NCBI GenBank assembly: GCA_011800155.1
Contig: JAALGH010000017.1
Span: 1 to 48,351 of the forward strand
Reading direction: 5' to 3'
DNA from: Flammulina velutipes
Lineage: Eukaryota; Basidiomycota; Agaricomycetes; Agaricales; Physalacriaceae
Length of the DNA: 48,351 nucleotides
Shown: piece by piece, positions 34,448-46,771 of the stretch
How positions within the stretch are numbered: position 1 is the stretch's first letter
Layout of the letters: each line of letters begins with the position of its first letter
Translations under genes and position numbers: made by a program
Notes under the pieces: generated by a model
Databases searched by the model: none
Told to the model about the DNA's origin: nothing
What the model saw: the letters and a program-made list of their open reading frames with translations, nothing else

Positions 34448-35981
34448 GCGGTTGACCTTTGGGAATTGTGTCTCGGGGAGATGTATTTATTCAGTGTTTC
34501 CCAAAGCCGTTGTCCACTGTTCGCCGTGATCGCTAAAGAAATGGAATCATATGAAGAAAAATAGTGAAAACGGATGTCTGCTTCTAGCACTGCCGTGGGT
34601 CGTGATAAGAAGAAAGAACGAATTGTGCTTGAGATTACGGGTGTCAACTGAGTGGAGGCAGGGGGACGTAGGTCTGCACGGCAATTAGAGCGTGGTAAGT
34701 CGAAATGTGGCGCAAGTGTTGTTCAGCGTCTAAGAACGCGTTGGAGTGGACACGTAGCTTTTCAGTACATATTTCTGTTCGACAACGGAGGGGGTTTAAT
34801 TACTATCTACTGGGTACAACCAACTGTTTATATACTTAGCACACATAATACTTAGAAGGCTCTGAGTACAAGTAAGCTACTAAAGGTCCAGAAATGGCAC
34901 GAAGAGGCGCGACGAAATGCTGACTAATGTGGCGGGGTGCGTCGGCTAGCTTGAGATTTCAACAATTCAATCGTACGGTACGCTATGCGCCAGTAGAGGG
35001 ACACAGCTCACTTGGATGCGTTGTCAGTACGTGAGTAAAGTCGTCACTGTTCCTGGCTTGAGCACAAAATACAACCTTGTTTTCAATCCCTTGCCAGCCC
35101 TTGCTGCTACCTCGTGTGTTCAAGCAACGGCGGCACACAGTAGATGCACCTCCGACGTCATGGTCGGCAATTACCGCCTAGCGAGTGAGTCGGAAATGAT
35201 GCTGAACAGCCGTCAATGGCAAAGTGCTGTATTGATTGATCTCTTTTGGCAGTGGGCGAGAAGTATAAGTAGTATTTCCTGAGCAGATGATGAGAGGGAA
35301 AATTTTGGAGCAAAAAAGTAAAATTTATCTCATTGATCATGCCCAGGTAATTGCAGCCCGGCACGCTCGAGCGACGTTTTTTTCAGTGGGGCGCACCGAC
35401 ATAGACCTGGGCCCTGAAGCAATGGAAGCCGTGAGGAGGCATTAGCCGTTGATCGCTTCTTTTTCAAATCTACATTCGTCTGGCCGCCACCATCTAATTC
35501 TACAGTTTACAACAGTTATCCGGGTGTCCGCTCGAGGTTGTAGACGACGCGTCGGGACTCTCCCGGCGAGGGGTGTCTCGGTGATTATGGGCATCTAGTT
35601 TGTAGGCATGTTCGTTGTGCCAACGTTCGCCGCAGTTACCATGTGGTGAAAGAAGCAGAAGTGAATGGGCCCAGACACGCTGTGTGCTCGTTCTGTGCGC
35701 TGTTTACGCGAGGCGGCGGTGTTTACGCATGACGACATGTTGTGGAACCTTTAAATGTGTCCCGTTCTCGCAACTCAAGACGGAGGTAGGACTTCCATGG
35801 TACAGTTACCCTCTCGCGTACGCTCTCACATGCAGTAGTATTTTTTTTATTGCATTTCACAGATGCGACGGCGAGTCACGTGGTGATAAAAGTAGATCAT
35901 CGTTGAGTGCTTTTCATTTCATACCACGTTTAGCTTGAAGCTTCGTTGAAATAGTCTTTCCCCAGTCTCGCGCTGCACCTC
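34448..35981. other. no gene recognised
   Basis: Short frames only, none with motifs. The last 300 bases probably hold the promoter of the gene at 35982. Confidence 0.35.
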
Positions 35982-37191
35982 ATGGGATTTTTACGGGGCA
36001 TTCGTCGTCTGTTCAGGTCCTTCATGTCGTCCCTCGGGCAATCTGACAGTGGAACGAGCGAAACCCGACACCCTCTCTTCATCGGTACTGTTGGTGCCAC
36101 CAATGCCACGGACCTCCTCCTTGCTTTCAAGGCTCTTCCCGATTTGCCTGGGGACGTTGTCGTACAAACTTTTGGCATTCTCAAAGAGCAGTCTGGCTGG
36201 GAACATGAGTCCATCGTGTTGGATGTGGCCTGGCGTGACGACGAGGGGAAGGTCAAGGACGAGGCTCATCTTATGGTGGAGCGACGTATCGATCCGCAGG
36301 TCATGGACGTGTTGTCCCGAATGGAGAAGGCGGGTGCGCAACGTGACGGTCGTGCAGTCGACGGGGCAACGACTTTGGAATTCGACGACGATGCGGTCGC
36401 CGGCCTTCTGCCAGTGCCAGGCGACGATGCGAAGGCTACGATGAACCCCAGGAGTCTCTCCCAGTCGGTGAAGACGTCGAGTCGTGCTTCTTGCGAGTTT
36501 TTATTACGCGGCAGAAAAGGGAGCGCGTCGGATGAAATTAGGTTTCTCAAGCAATCCATCATGGGAGATTCAAAGGTCATCGCGAAGCTCACTTTCCGTC
36601 CCGACTCTCCCTTTCTCCTCGAAGACGTTCTCACCATCGCAAAGGTCATCAGTGATAGCTCTAGTCGCTATTGCTTGGTGACAACTATGTGCTTCTGGTT
36701 CGTCAGCATGATGTGGGGTATCGTGTTGGCGGAGAAGAAGGGAGGGTTTCTGCTGGAGGAGTTTCCGTCGTCGGGAGGCAAGGCAGGGAAATTGATGGGT
36801 ATTTTTGGCAGCTTCAAGCCCAAGGAGAAGCAGAGTGTTCCCGTGTTGACGGCGGAGTATAGGAAGAGATGGGGGGAGTACGAGAGGACAATGCTGGCTA
36901 AAAGGGAAGAGCGGAAGGTGAGATCAAGTTATCTGTGCATGGGTTGTGTCTGATTGCCGAGCACAGCGAGGCGTCGCAGTGATCGAAGCTGCGCCATTGA
37001 AGGACAGGCAGATGTTGGAGATGAGCAAGAAGTTCGAGGAGCGAGTCAGGAAGTTGGAGGAACAGAATGCGAAGGCGGAGGAGGCAATGGCAAAGGCGGA
37101 GGAGGCGAAGGCGGAGGCGGAGGTGGCGAAGGCAAAGGTCGAGGAGGAGAACAGGCAGTTGCGGGCCGTCGTAAGGGGTAGGACGGGATGA
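35982..37191 (+). CDS. predicted membrane/coiled-coil protein, unknown function
   Basis: Exon 1 35982-36917, intron 36918-36966 (GTGAGA...CACAG, 49 nt), exon 2 36967-37191, 386 aa. The N-terminus is basic (MGFLRGIRRLFRSFMSSLG). A globular middle region follows, including HPLFIGTVGATNATDLLLAF. One probable membrane-spanning segment (CLVTTMCFWFVSMMWGIVLA) lies at about 230-250. The C-terminus is a long Glu/Lys/Ala coiled coil (AKAEEAMAKAEEAKAEAEVAKAK) encoded by exon 2. I do not recognise the family; it resembles uncharacterised mushroom proteins only in general make-up. Skipping the intron would end the protein at 323 aa without the coiled coil. Confidence 0.75.
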
Positions 37192-38349
37192 ACGAACGTC
37201 ACTGCTGTCCATGCAAAACCTGTTATCGCATTTCCTCCCTTATTCTACTTTAGTTCGTGAACAATTATACCGTTTCGTCATCATGGAAAAAGAATTCTGA
37301 ATGAGTAGCGGCAAGGACAGCCAGGTTACCACACAGTTCTTCGTATCTGGTTTGCGAGTGTTCGTCAGGCGGATGAAGGCAGTCGCCAATCGGGTACTTA
37401 TTTAATAATTTTTAGTGACCGATTTAGAGAAACTTGAATAAGGACGTAGTTGATGTGCGAGAAGTTGAGTATATATCTGTACACTACACCCGCATGCACG
37501 GTGCAGGCAGAGATAGGAGGGGGCGGGGAGTGTGTGGAAGCTTCAAGGAGAAATGAGTACGAGTGTGTTCTTGAATGAGTTGCATCAATATTTGTAGCGG
37601 AAAGGAGGTGCTTGGGACCAGCAATGTAGGCGCATATTAGTGGCAGCGGTGGATTGTATATGAATTGTGTTCAAGTACTACATATAGGCTACAGGAGGGT
37701 GCAGTGGCGGCGGTGAGTTATTTGACGTCCCGCAGCGGACACGAACACAGGCGACAGCGGTTTCGACGTGAGCAGGGACTATTGGGATATCGCGAGTAAC
37801 AGGCGTAGCGAGAAGGGCTGTGTTAATAGTACAAGCGAAGATAGTGGTGGTAGTGTGGCGGCAACTAAATCTATGCTAAATCTGAATTGGACACCCACCC
37901 CTAGTGACCAGAACAACATCGTTCGAGTTTCATAAAAGAACTAGGACATAGTCAGTGGTTGAAAATAAAGAGGTAACGATGGTACATACCCGATAATGTA
38001 GTTTGTCGTCAACGCTGGGGAAGGTCAATGAAGAGAGGAAAATAAACGTACGTTCCATGAGGGACAGTAGCGCACAACGGCGTAGATTGGACGAAGATTG
38101 CGGAGCAACGGCCCGAGCGACGAGGTGCGAGAGAGTGAAGAGAGAGCAAGACACAGTCGTGGTCGAAAGGAAAGTGGCTGAAGTGGCAGGCACCGTGTGT
38201 ACGTGAAAATGAAGCATGCACATGACAGCATTTGGCGCCGGCAATCTCGGCCATCAGTTCAATTTAATCAGTGTCGCTCATCTTCATCGCATACGTCTGG
38301 CACAATGAGAACCCCGTTTTAGGGCAATAAATTGTCATCAAGTATAGAT
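37192..38349. other. no gene recognised
   Basis: Frames on both strands near 37930-38250 are low in information and without motifs. No repeats noted. Confidence 0.3.
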
Positions 38350-39922
38350 TGTTTGGTATTTTGCAAAGGCTGTAAACGATACGGTTCACGTTCAGCTGAT
38401 AGCTAATTAGAAATCTCTACGTTTTTCATAGTCGTACTGGTGGGCTTTGTTGTTCCATTCCGCCAAGTCTTAGCTCTAGTCATCCGTAGATCCTACAGCA
38501 CAAGAAAACTTCTATTCGCACAGCGAGAACATTGAAATAAAAAGATGGTCCGGATGTCGAGACAGGGTTGAATAATGACTGGAATTCGGAAGCGCGTTGA
38601 GTAGGGATCAAATAGATTTCCATAAGACAAGAACAGCGGCAAGACATTCGTGAAATAACGTACGGTAAGAATCCGAAAAAGTCTGTAGGTCGGCAGCAAC
38701 GCGAACCTTTTTTTTTATTTGCAGAAGATTGGAGCCCGTCACGCGACAAAGTCTTATCACGGCGGATCATGATGCGTGATGACTCACAGTATGGGCGCTT
38801 GTTGGTGATGAGGTACGATCACGGTGATTTCGTACTTATCTGGTGAAAGTCATATATAGATATGAAAAAGCGGGGAAGACAAAAAAAAGTAGTTAGCGCT
38901 CGATGTATACGTATTTGTACAATGTTTCGCTAGACTAAACGGTAGTTTGAATTGTTGGGCGAGAAGTAACGTGCGATGGTTCTCGCCCTTCTGCGCATAT
39001 TTCGTGTTTGGCCTTGGCTGTACCGCCACGCGCGCGCCAAAGACGTTTGTGTCGCATCGATTCCGTCGTTGTCGTAGAACGAGAGCGTTCTGTCTATCCG
39101 TCCCCACTCGCACGCGCCGATTGCCCTGCCGTTTGAGTCGTAAACACGCATGGTGGCGTGCCAGTAAGGTATGCCGCTACGAACGCCTGGGGCGTGCGTT
39201 CCTGCGCTTAGGGGCAAAGTTCAGTGTACAGGTGACGTAGAGAGAATAGTAAAAACGCACACGAGTACCCAGACCGCGTCGCGATCGTCGAATATATCAT
39301 GGAAAGCAAGCATGGCGCGCCACAGCATCAGTTCACCGTTTGTGCGGCGGGTGAAGGGGTCATAGATTCGTAGGAGGCGATTGATATGGATGTTGACGTA
39401 GAGACGGGGCATGACGTCTGTGTATCGTCAATCGTCGTCCAGGCTGGAGTACGACAAGACTCACCGTAGTGTCGGAAAGGTTGGACGTCTGAGAAGGTTT
39501 CAGCAAGACTCACGGTTAGCGTAACGAAAGAGAGACATACATTTTTTTGCAAGTGGACGACTGGTGAAAGTTGGAACGCGAAAGGGCTGGTAAGTGCAGA
39601 GTTAAAAGGTGAGAGGAAGGGGTGCGTTTGCCGTCACTCGCCTTTGCAGGTTATTAGCGTACCCCAAATGAGAAGAGAACATGCTTTTTGGCGATTCGAC
39701 GGCGATCTTCAGCGATGCAGATGGTTAGCACTACTTTGACAGCCCCCAAGTATGGTTGATGATTAAGTTTGCGCCATGGACGAAGCGGATTTAGTTCCCA
39801 GTGGTGCAAGAAATAAATATAATAGTTGTGGGCCTTGACAGAGGCCATTCCTCTTTTCTGGAAGCAGACAGGGTAGCAGAGATGCTCAGAGCTGTTTTGA
39901 CCGCGCAGCTACCTTCATTCCA
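38350..39922 (+). repeat. direct segmental duplication, copy 1
   Basis: Matches 46772-48351 almost base for base from tgtttggtattttgcaaagg on. Differences seen are a 10-base insertion in copy 2 (near 46918), T-run length, cgtcgttgtcg versus cgtcgtgtgtcg, and one base near 39601. Copy 1 may extend further than can be compared, because copy 2 is cut by the window end. Confidence 0.95.
39094..39538 (-). CDS. small unidentified gene inside duplication, copy 1
   Basis: A coherent model is exons 39538-39514, 39488-39465 (24-nt micro-exon), 39417-39269 and 39201-39094, giving 101 aa starting MSLFRYANHVQPFRHYDVMP. Introns are 25, 47 and 67 nt. The first, at 39489-39513, is very short; the alternative is a 51-nt intron with donor GTATGT that removes this start and needs an upstream exon. 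The middle exon reads RLYVNIHINRLLRIYDPF, then ELMLWRAMLAFHDIFDD. The one-base difference between the two copies near 39071 lies outside this coding model, which supports it. No family recognised. Confidence 0.45.
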
Positions 39923-39991
39923 AGCTAACGGGGCATTGCGCTCACGATCCTGATCGGTACCGTATTCACGGTCCACTCTCACGATCGGCAT
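39654..39991 (-). pseudogene. coding-like exons of an unidentified gene, copy 1
   Basis: A possible ATG at 39991 (MPIVRVDREYGTDQDRERN...) and a GTAGCT...TTCCAG intron (39858-39912) precede a well-formed exon containing VKAHNYYIYFLHHWELNPLR. Phases do not agree across that intron, so either the start is 39848 or the copy is damaged. The exon ends at a GTACGC donor (39662). It could be the 5' part of the gene at 39094-39538, but no open join was found. Confidence 0.35.
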
Positions 39992-40559
39992 TCGATATGT
40001 GGTCGAACTGAAGCCAAGGTGAACGTGGTTATGCTGGTGTTGAAATTAGGTCGTTTGCATCTCATTCGATTGTTACGAACTAGGAAGTTGGTTGCGTCGT
40101 TCCGGGTGAGAAGCACATAGTTATTTGTGGCTTCATAGATTGCATTTGATGGAAAAGTCAACTACGAAGCTCACGCGCAGACCTGTCCGGGTACAAACGG
40201 AGAGATTCTCCTTCTTCGTTTTGCAAGTTTAGAGTTCTAGGGATGTAACGTAGTTTCGGGCCATGGCACACAGGCATTCTCCCACAGCTCCGGAAGGCTT
40301 ATGCCACGCTGTGTTGGGAAGTAAAGTTCGTGAGTGCTCTGCAGGGCGTATTCACTGCTTCATCTGTAGATAGCGTTCGAAGAAAGTCCATTCCCACCGG
40401 TCCTTCTAGGCTATCATGTAGATCCATGTTCGAGGGGTGCATGATGACGGCCCGAGAAGGTAGGGAATAATTTGAGGAGTGAACGAAACGGAAGTAGAAG
40501 TTTGGAACTATGTATGGATAGGTTCCCTGACATGTTAACGTCTGTGGCGCACTTATTTT

Positions 40560-41950
40560 CGGCTATGGTTCAGGGGATGACCTTGGATAGAAGTCGTGTG
40601 GTCAAGCACGGTTGCTGTCAGATATGCATCTGCATAGAGTTCATATGAGTCAGTGCGGCGAAAGATCGTAGCCTGGGAACGACGGCTGTTGTGCATCTTG
40701 AAAAATGCCAGTAGTTATTCGTTGGTTGACTGTACGAGAATGTCTGCAACGTATTGTTTGTTCGATCCAACTTCAGATGTAGGCAGCAACGAGTTCTAGT
40801 CTGCGTTCGACGTTTGAGCGTCGGCGGTTACTAACGTGTATTAGGGTATGACGTTGAATAGAAGTCGTGTTGGCCATCGGGTTCCTAACCCAATATATCT
40901 TAACGTACAGGAGCGGTGCATGATCATAACCTGGGAACGACGGCTATTGTTCGTCTTGCAAAATGCTAGTAGATATTCATGCGTCAACCATACGGGTACG
41001 TTTGCAACGTATTGTTTGTTCGAACCAACTTGAGACGTAGACAGCATCGAGTTGTATTCTGCGTTCAACGTTTGAACGTCGGCGGTTAAGGTGTATGCCG
41101 TTGAATAGAAGTTGGTTAGCCCATCGGGTTCCTAACCCAGTATATCTTAACGTACAGGAGCGGTGCATGATCATAGCCTGGGAACGACGGCTATTGTTCG
41201 TCTTGCAAAATGCTAGTAGATATTCATGCGTCAACCATACGGGTACGCTTGCAACGTATTGTTTGTTCGAACCAACTTGAGACGTAGACAGCATCGAGTT
41301 GTATTCTGCGTTCAACGTTTGAACGTCGGCGGTTAAGGTGTATGCCGTTGAATAGAAGTTGGTTAGCCATCGGGTTCCTAACCCAGTATATCTTAACGTA
41401 CAGCAGCGGTGAATGATCATAGCTCGGGAACGACGGCTATTGTTCGTCTTGCAAAATGCTAGTAGATATTCATGCGTCAACCATACGGGTACGTTTGCAA
41501 CGTATTGTTTGTTCGAACCAACTTGAGACATAGACAGCATCGAGTTGTGTTCTGCGTTCAACGTTTGAACGTCGGCGGTTAAGGTGTATGCCGTTGAATA
41601 GAAGTTGGTTAGCCACGGGGTCCCTAACCCAATAGAATGATCATTTCATGTGAACGAAGGGGTGTGCATCATAGATTTTAAGAAATGCTAGTAGATAATC
41701 GTCCGTCAACGGTACGCCTACGTTTTCAACGTATTGCTTGTTCGATATAACTTGGCATGTAGACAGCAACAAGATCTGTAATGCGTTTGACGTTTGAACG
41801 TCACTGGTTAAGGTGTACTAGGGTATGCCGTCGTATAGAAGTTGTGTGGGCGATCGGGTTCGAAACCAATAGATCTTTACATACAGTTTGATATGGGTGT
41901 GAGCGCTGAATGATCGTAGCCTGGGGCCGACGCCGTGTCTATCGTGGCCG
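40560..41950. repeat. tandem array, ~246-bp unit
   Basis: The marker aatgctagtagatattcatg or a variant occurs at 40704, 40962, 41209, 41455 and 41684, with spacings of 258, 247, 246 and 229. The units between 40962 and 41600 are near-identical; the outer ones are diverged. Each unit contains gcgttcaacgtttgaacgtc (a small palindrome around aacgttt) and gggttcctaaccc. Open frames here (for example 40977-41561, minus) are products of the repetition. Confidence 0.9.
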
Positions 41951-42120
41951 AGTAGGAAATCCATTTTTCCCTCTGTTTCTCGTCTTCTGTGTTGCCTGTG
42001 TAATTTAAAGGAGGTAGTCCTATATGTAGAGAGCTCTAAACAAAAAAATTGAAGAAATTCTGGCAGTCCTCGACATGCTAGAATTTGAGCAGCCTCCCGG
42101 CGGCTAGCCACAGGCACTGA

Positions 42121-42303
42121 TCATCGAAAAAGCAACGCCAGTCGGGCGTATACAAAACCGAGTTCTCCATGACAGTTCGGCGTCACTATAAGCGTCGGGG
42201 TACCAGACACTCCATATCCGTGCAGTGTGATATATGTGCCACCCTCCTCCTCTGGTGTGGCGTCCGGCAGTGTCTGTGGGACGATGTTCATAAGAATTGG
42301 CAT
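42121..42303 (-). CDS. possible small protein, unknown
   Basis: ATG at 42303 gives 60 aa (MPILMNIVPQTLPDATPEEE...GGTYITLHGYGVSGTP...). It is protein-like in composition, but no family is recognised and no splice signal was examined that extends it. It lies just downstream of F-box gene 4 on the same strand, so it could also be a relic. Confidence 0.25.
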   Translation of the reverse strand: MPILMNIVPQTLPDATPEEEGGTYITLHGYGVSGTPTLIVTPNCHGELGFVYARLALLFR

Positions 42304-42416
42304 GTTACGTAGATAAGTACAATTTTTTACAGATTAGAAATACAACGAAAAATCAAGTTCGCACAGTCCCGCTATCGACTGGAAAAGGTTCGTACTGAAA
42401 AGGCGAAAGAGTCTCC

Positions 42417-44110
42417 TCAATCCTCGAGAGGCAACGACTCGCTGTGGACCTCTGTGATCACCACGCGGCTGCAGGCGTTCCTCCAAGGCCTCGAGTTGAT
42501 TTCCTCTCGCGCCATCTCCTCTGTTTCTTGGATCCGTTCTTGGATGAAGTTTATGTTGTCGTTTGCGTCGAGCTCTTCATAGTCGATGCGGAAGTGCAAC
42601 ATGTTGAGGCGCTGGAGATTGTCGAATGACATGTTTTGGCTGCCTGTTCGTGAGTATATGATGTTTCGTAGGCTGGCCCCATTATAACGAAAGGCAGAGG
42701 GGGGGACGCTCAACGTCGTCAAACGTGGCAGGAGGGGAGGGTTCCCGACTTGGGACAACGCAGTCAAGACGTTGGTGCAGGCGAACACGGCGTCGAGCTC
42801 GAGGGTCTCAAGGGATGTACACTGCGATAGGAACTGGAGGAAGGGTGCAGCGAAAGTCGGATGAGCAGGTCTGGTGCTGTGGACTGCGAGCCATCGCAGC
42901 TGAGGGATGACGCCTTGGAGGGTAGGGTAAAAGAACATGTTCCCAATCCCCGCATCCTCCACTCCGAAAATGAGCCGCAGGGAGTGCAGGTTTGGGACGA
43001 TGAGGAGATCCGATAGGGTGGCAGGGAAATACGGGGTATCTTGCGTTAGGCATAACGCACGTAGGCGAGGAAGGGTGACAGGATCAGTTACCTCGTCTTG
43101 GTCGGGGTGAGAGGGTTTTAGTATTTCGAGTACCTCCAGGCTTCGGCAGTGAGGGAGGTGAGCGAAAGATCGGTAACCGGCGATGAATTTCCGCAGTACG
43201 TGCCATGTCAGCTCCACCACGGGGAAGGGCTCCCACAGCGAGAGTTCTATCAGCCGGGGAGTTATCCAGGTGAAAGTAGGGGGAAGCGGATCGAAGCTAT
43301 CGTAGAAGGTCATCGTCAAGTGGGTCAAGCTGTCGAAGGTGGCGTTGGAAAGGTTGGCGGGGAGTGAGGTGAGTACTTTCGTCAGTTTTGCGGTCCGCCA
43401 TCGTGAAGTCGATGGCCGCAGCACCTTGGCAACGCGCGTGAGCTGTTTATTGCCCTCCGAATCCATGTCCTCGACATCGCCTGTGATGTCGATGGTAAGA
43501 GGGAGTAGTTTGGATCGTTTGACGTAAGTATTGACGTTCGCGAACGCCTCGGAATCGTATGGGGGATATTCGAGGGGGTAGATGGTTATGTTGTTCCACA
43601 GGCTCGACATTTCTTTGGTGAGCCCGTACCATTTTCTGCAGACGCCGGCGAGCCTGTCTGGCGGGCCCAATCCTTCCAGTGCGTTTGCGCCGACGTCGGG
43701 TAACGAAAGCAGCGCATACCAGGAGAGTATGTTCAGGAGGATCTCGTTTGGGAGGGAGCGAATGGGGTGGATGACGCTACGTAGGCGGGGAAGGGAGCGC
43801 TTGAGGGCGTTTTTCCTTTCTCGTATACTAAACGCCACTGCAAATGTCGCTTGTTCCAAGTCGTGTAGTTTGGTTAAGTGCGCCTCGAGAAGGTGCAGGC
43901 GGGCGATGGCGTCCTGACGGATTGAGGCGACCACTTGCTGGTTGGTCCCAAGCACTCTTTCCAAGTCTGCGTTCGCGGGGGGAGGAGACTCGAGGTTCTG
44001 CAACTCGCAGACCGGGCAACTGTTGAATGGTCTTTCAGGACGTGTGGATTGCAAGGAAGAGGGGTTTACCTAGACGCAGGTAAGTCTGAAGTCGATGTAG
44101 ACTGTTCCAT
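42417..44110 (-). CDS. F-box/LRR-like protein 4 (divergent)
   Basis: Exon 1 44110-44070 (41 nt), GT-AG intron 44032-44069 (GTAAAC...GAAAG, 38 nt), exon 2 44031-42417, 551 aa. The N-terminus is MEQSTSTSDLPAS, then a CPVC motif at the place where genes 1-3 have CALC. The F-box has HPIRSLPNEILLNILSWYALL and LAGVCRKWYGLTKEMSSLWNNI. A leucine-rich region follows and the C-terminus is acidic. The first intron sits at the same place and phase (2) as in genes 1-3 but uses a GT donor. It is likely an SCF substrate adaptor and an older paralogue of the cluster. Confidence 0.87.
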
Positions 44111-46450
44111 TGTGGGGCTAAGAGTTTCCAGCAGAGTTGAACTTATGGAAGAAGGAATTCAAACGCGTAACGACACAGGCACTGTGTGACAATCCGTTGG
44201 GCTTCTCACGGTGGGCCGGATGGGAAATCAAGAAGTGATAAGATTAAGTGGCACGGAGTGTTAGTGATGGCGAAGCGGTACATAACGCTACCAGTGGTGT
44301 GTCTGGCTGTGTAGTAGTGGTAGTGAACAGTGCTGATTGATCGTCATTCGGGCTCCTCGATGTCGTGTTGCGTGTGTCCCGTCGTTGGAGTCATGTTAAT
44401 TGAGAAGATGTACAGTCCTTGGTAATGGGAATCACCAGCTTGGGTGCGGCGTGATCAGGAGGTTGAACGGTGATGTAAGTGCATATACTCAGGTAGTCCG
44501 AAGTATTACCGACGAGAAGCAAGGTCGACGGATATTTTGAGGTTGTTTACAGTGCAATTAATCGTTTACTTATGCGAGATACGCGTCAAGATAATGCATA
44601 GAGCTGGAAATGAATTTCCCAACTAGTCTTTTCACAGTTTTTATCATCACTATCAATTGTGAGACCGACAAAGTTGTGTGGCGACGTTCTTGTCAGCATC
44701 GTAACAATAAAGACATAAAGGGATAACGGGAGTGATTTTTTCTTTCTTTTTGATCATTCTTACGACTTATCGGTGGGTTGGCCAAATTTCGGAGCGAAGA
44801 CTTAATTTCTACGAAATCAGCTTTGGTAAATGTCTTCCAATACGTTCTGTAATATATGTGTAGTACACAGAATGTCTTGGAGCACCAGTGTTCGGGTCAC
44901 ACAAGTCGGTGATTGTAGATCATTCTTGAAGAAGGCGGAAGCGAGTCTGAGCAATTTTGCAGGGTTTTCCGGTCTCATAGGCGTGTAATACCGTCGCCGG
45001 CTCCGTGTTTAATTTGTGGAAGCTATGTAAGGTCCTTCAGTAGCTCAATAATTCTTGATCCGTTTTGTCGTTAGTGTCCGCCAGTCGTCGGTCGGGAATC
45101 TTCTCAAAACGATACACTTGCGTCTACCTCTTCAAAGAGCATGATGATGATGGCTGGGTACCTCTCGCAGGGGGAGTTCACTGCCATATTGGGACTGTGA
45201 TGATGATGACGCATTGTTGAACACCGAAGATCTATGCAGTAGACGGCATTTATTTAAGATCTTCTAGCGCTGCGTCTATTTCAGATATATGCGGTTAAAA
45301 ACATGGTTATTGTACAAAACTACGGAACACGACTGTGGCTAGCTGTGAACCTCCAAAACTAGCATACGCCATTAGACCGACGTAACCATCCCCCCAATGA
45401 ATCCAGCATGCATGCATGACACGTCATTACCGGTACTCAGATTCCACGTCCTTCCAGTCGCTATCAGCGACTGGGGCAAACGAGCTGATGGGAGCAGGAT
45501 GACATCACTGATAGGGGGGCGGTGCACAGCCACCGTCGGGATAACCGATTTAAGCAGGTTGGCGGGTGGACAGAGTGTCAAAACAATTCTAGCTCGTTAA
45601 CAGTACATTGATACCAATTTTAGCTCGTTCAACGGACTAATTGTATGACCTTGGTCGTGCCTCCCACGTACCTTGAAGGCCATTTCGCTAATGTCACGTC
45701 TGTGGGGATTTAGCTAGCTATGGCTGGGTTAAACATGGGCGGCATACCTTGCAGCATAAGTAGTGGATGGGTGCAAGCGAGGGGCTGTTAAATGAAGTAG
45801 TCGTCGAGCGAGGAAAGCGAAGAGAACACACACAGCGGAGCAGTGGGCGAGCTATATCCTTCAACAGATCTTGAAGGCATGTATTAGTAAAAACCAAGCA
45901 AGTTTGCAGACGACGCACCCCATTCCGGCGCGTACATACGCGCTCCCGTTACGTAGTCCATCGAGATCGCTTCATTCCGCGTCCATCAAGGTAGCCAGAT
46001 GTTGGTTGCAAGCTGGAATGATACGAGTGCGCCATTCTGCGACGCGTCACGAAGGAATGCCGCGACATAGGTAGTGGAAGAGAATGAAGAGCGCCGAGCA
46101 CACGAAACTCTCTATTCGTGGAAAGAGAAGTCGTAAGTCATATAAGCAACTCTCGGAAGAGCGGCTGGATTTAAAGGTGTCTAGAATCATCATAACTATA
46201 GGACAAGGAGGAGGAAATCTACTAATTCAGCGATAGTGAGATATACGGCGGTTTTTTCGGATATCAGCCATCAGTCTCGGGAACTCTCAGAGCTGATTCC
46301 CACTGGGAGATCCTAAGTCCCATGCTGTTGTTGCGACTTTAAGCGTGGGCGTTCGGGGCGATCATCTAGCGGGATGTCGGGCTTTAAACGTTACGAGGTG
46401 ATAGGAACATTGATATTTAGAAACATATAAACCAGCATCTATCTGAGAGA
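44111..46450. other. no gene recognised
   Basis: No frame with motifs or good splice structure. The part next to 44110 should contain the promoter of F-box gene 4. Small gatgatgatgatgg and gatgatgatgacg tracts lie near 45140 and 45200. Confidence 0.35.
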
Positions 46451-46771
46451 TTACAAAGGGGGGCTGCTGAAATCGTCGACCCATCCCTCCAGCATTGACG
46501 CCTGCGATGATGTTAACGTGGGGAAAGGTTCGGGACGAGACACGAGCTGTGAGAAAGTGGGAGGCGTCAAAGGCGCTCTGAGGCTGGCAGTGTCAATATG
46601 GACTATGGACATCCATTTCTTGTGTAGATCCCGTGCGCGGCATACCAGCTTTCTTTGAGACTCTGAAAGGTGCTCTTCGTCCAAACGTGCGACTTGGTAA
46701 ACGACTTTGTAGATTTTGGAAGTCTTGATGTGTGTAGCGTCCAGTGCGCGACCCTCCAGCCACCGCATGTT
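46451..46771 (-). pseudogene. 3' end of an unidentified gene, cut at the duplication edge
   Basis: A minus-strand frame ends at 46451 and reads NMRWLEGRALDATHIKTSKI…, then SESQRKLVCRARDLHKKWMS…, then …SMLEGWVDDFSSPPL. It looks like a true C-terminal exon, but from 46772 upward the sequence is the duplicated segment, unrelated to it. No start or acceptor is seen at the border. Either the rest was lost when the segment inserted, or an acceptor just inside was missed. Family not recognised. Confidence 0.45.

Noticed and set aside
40977..41561. 194-aa minus-strand open frame
   Set aside because: It spans several units of the 246-bp array and repeats with them, with no start context or motif; treated as a by-product of the repeat.
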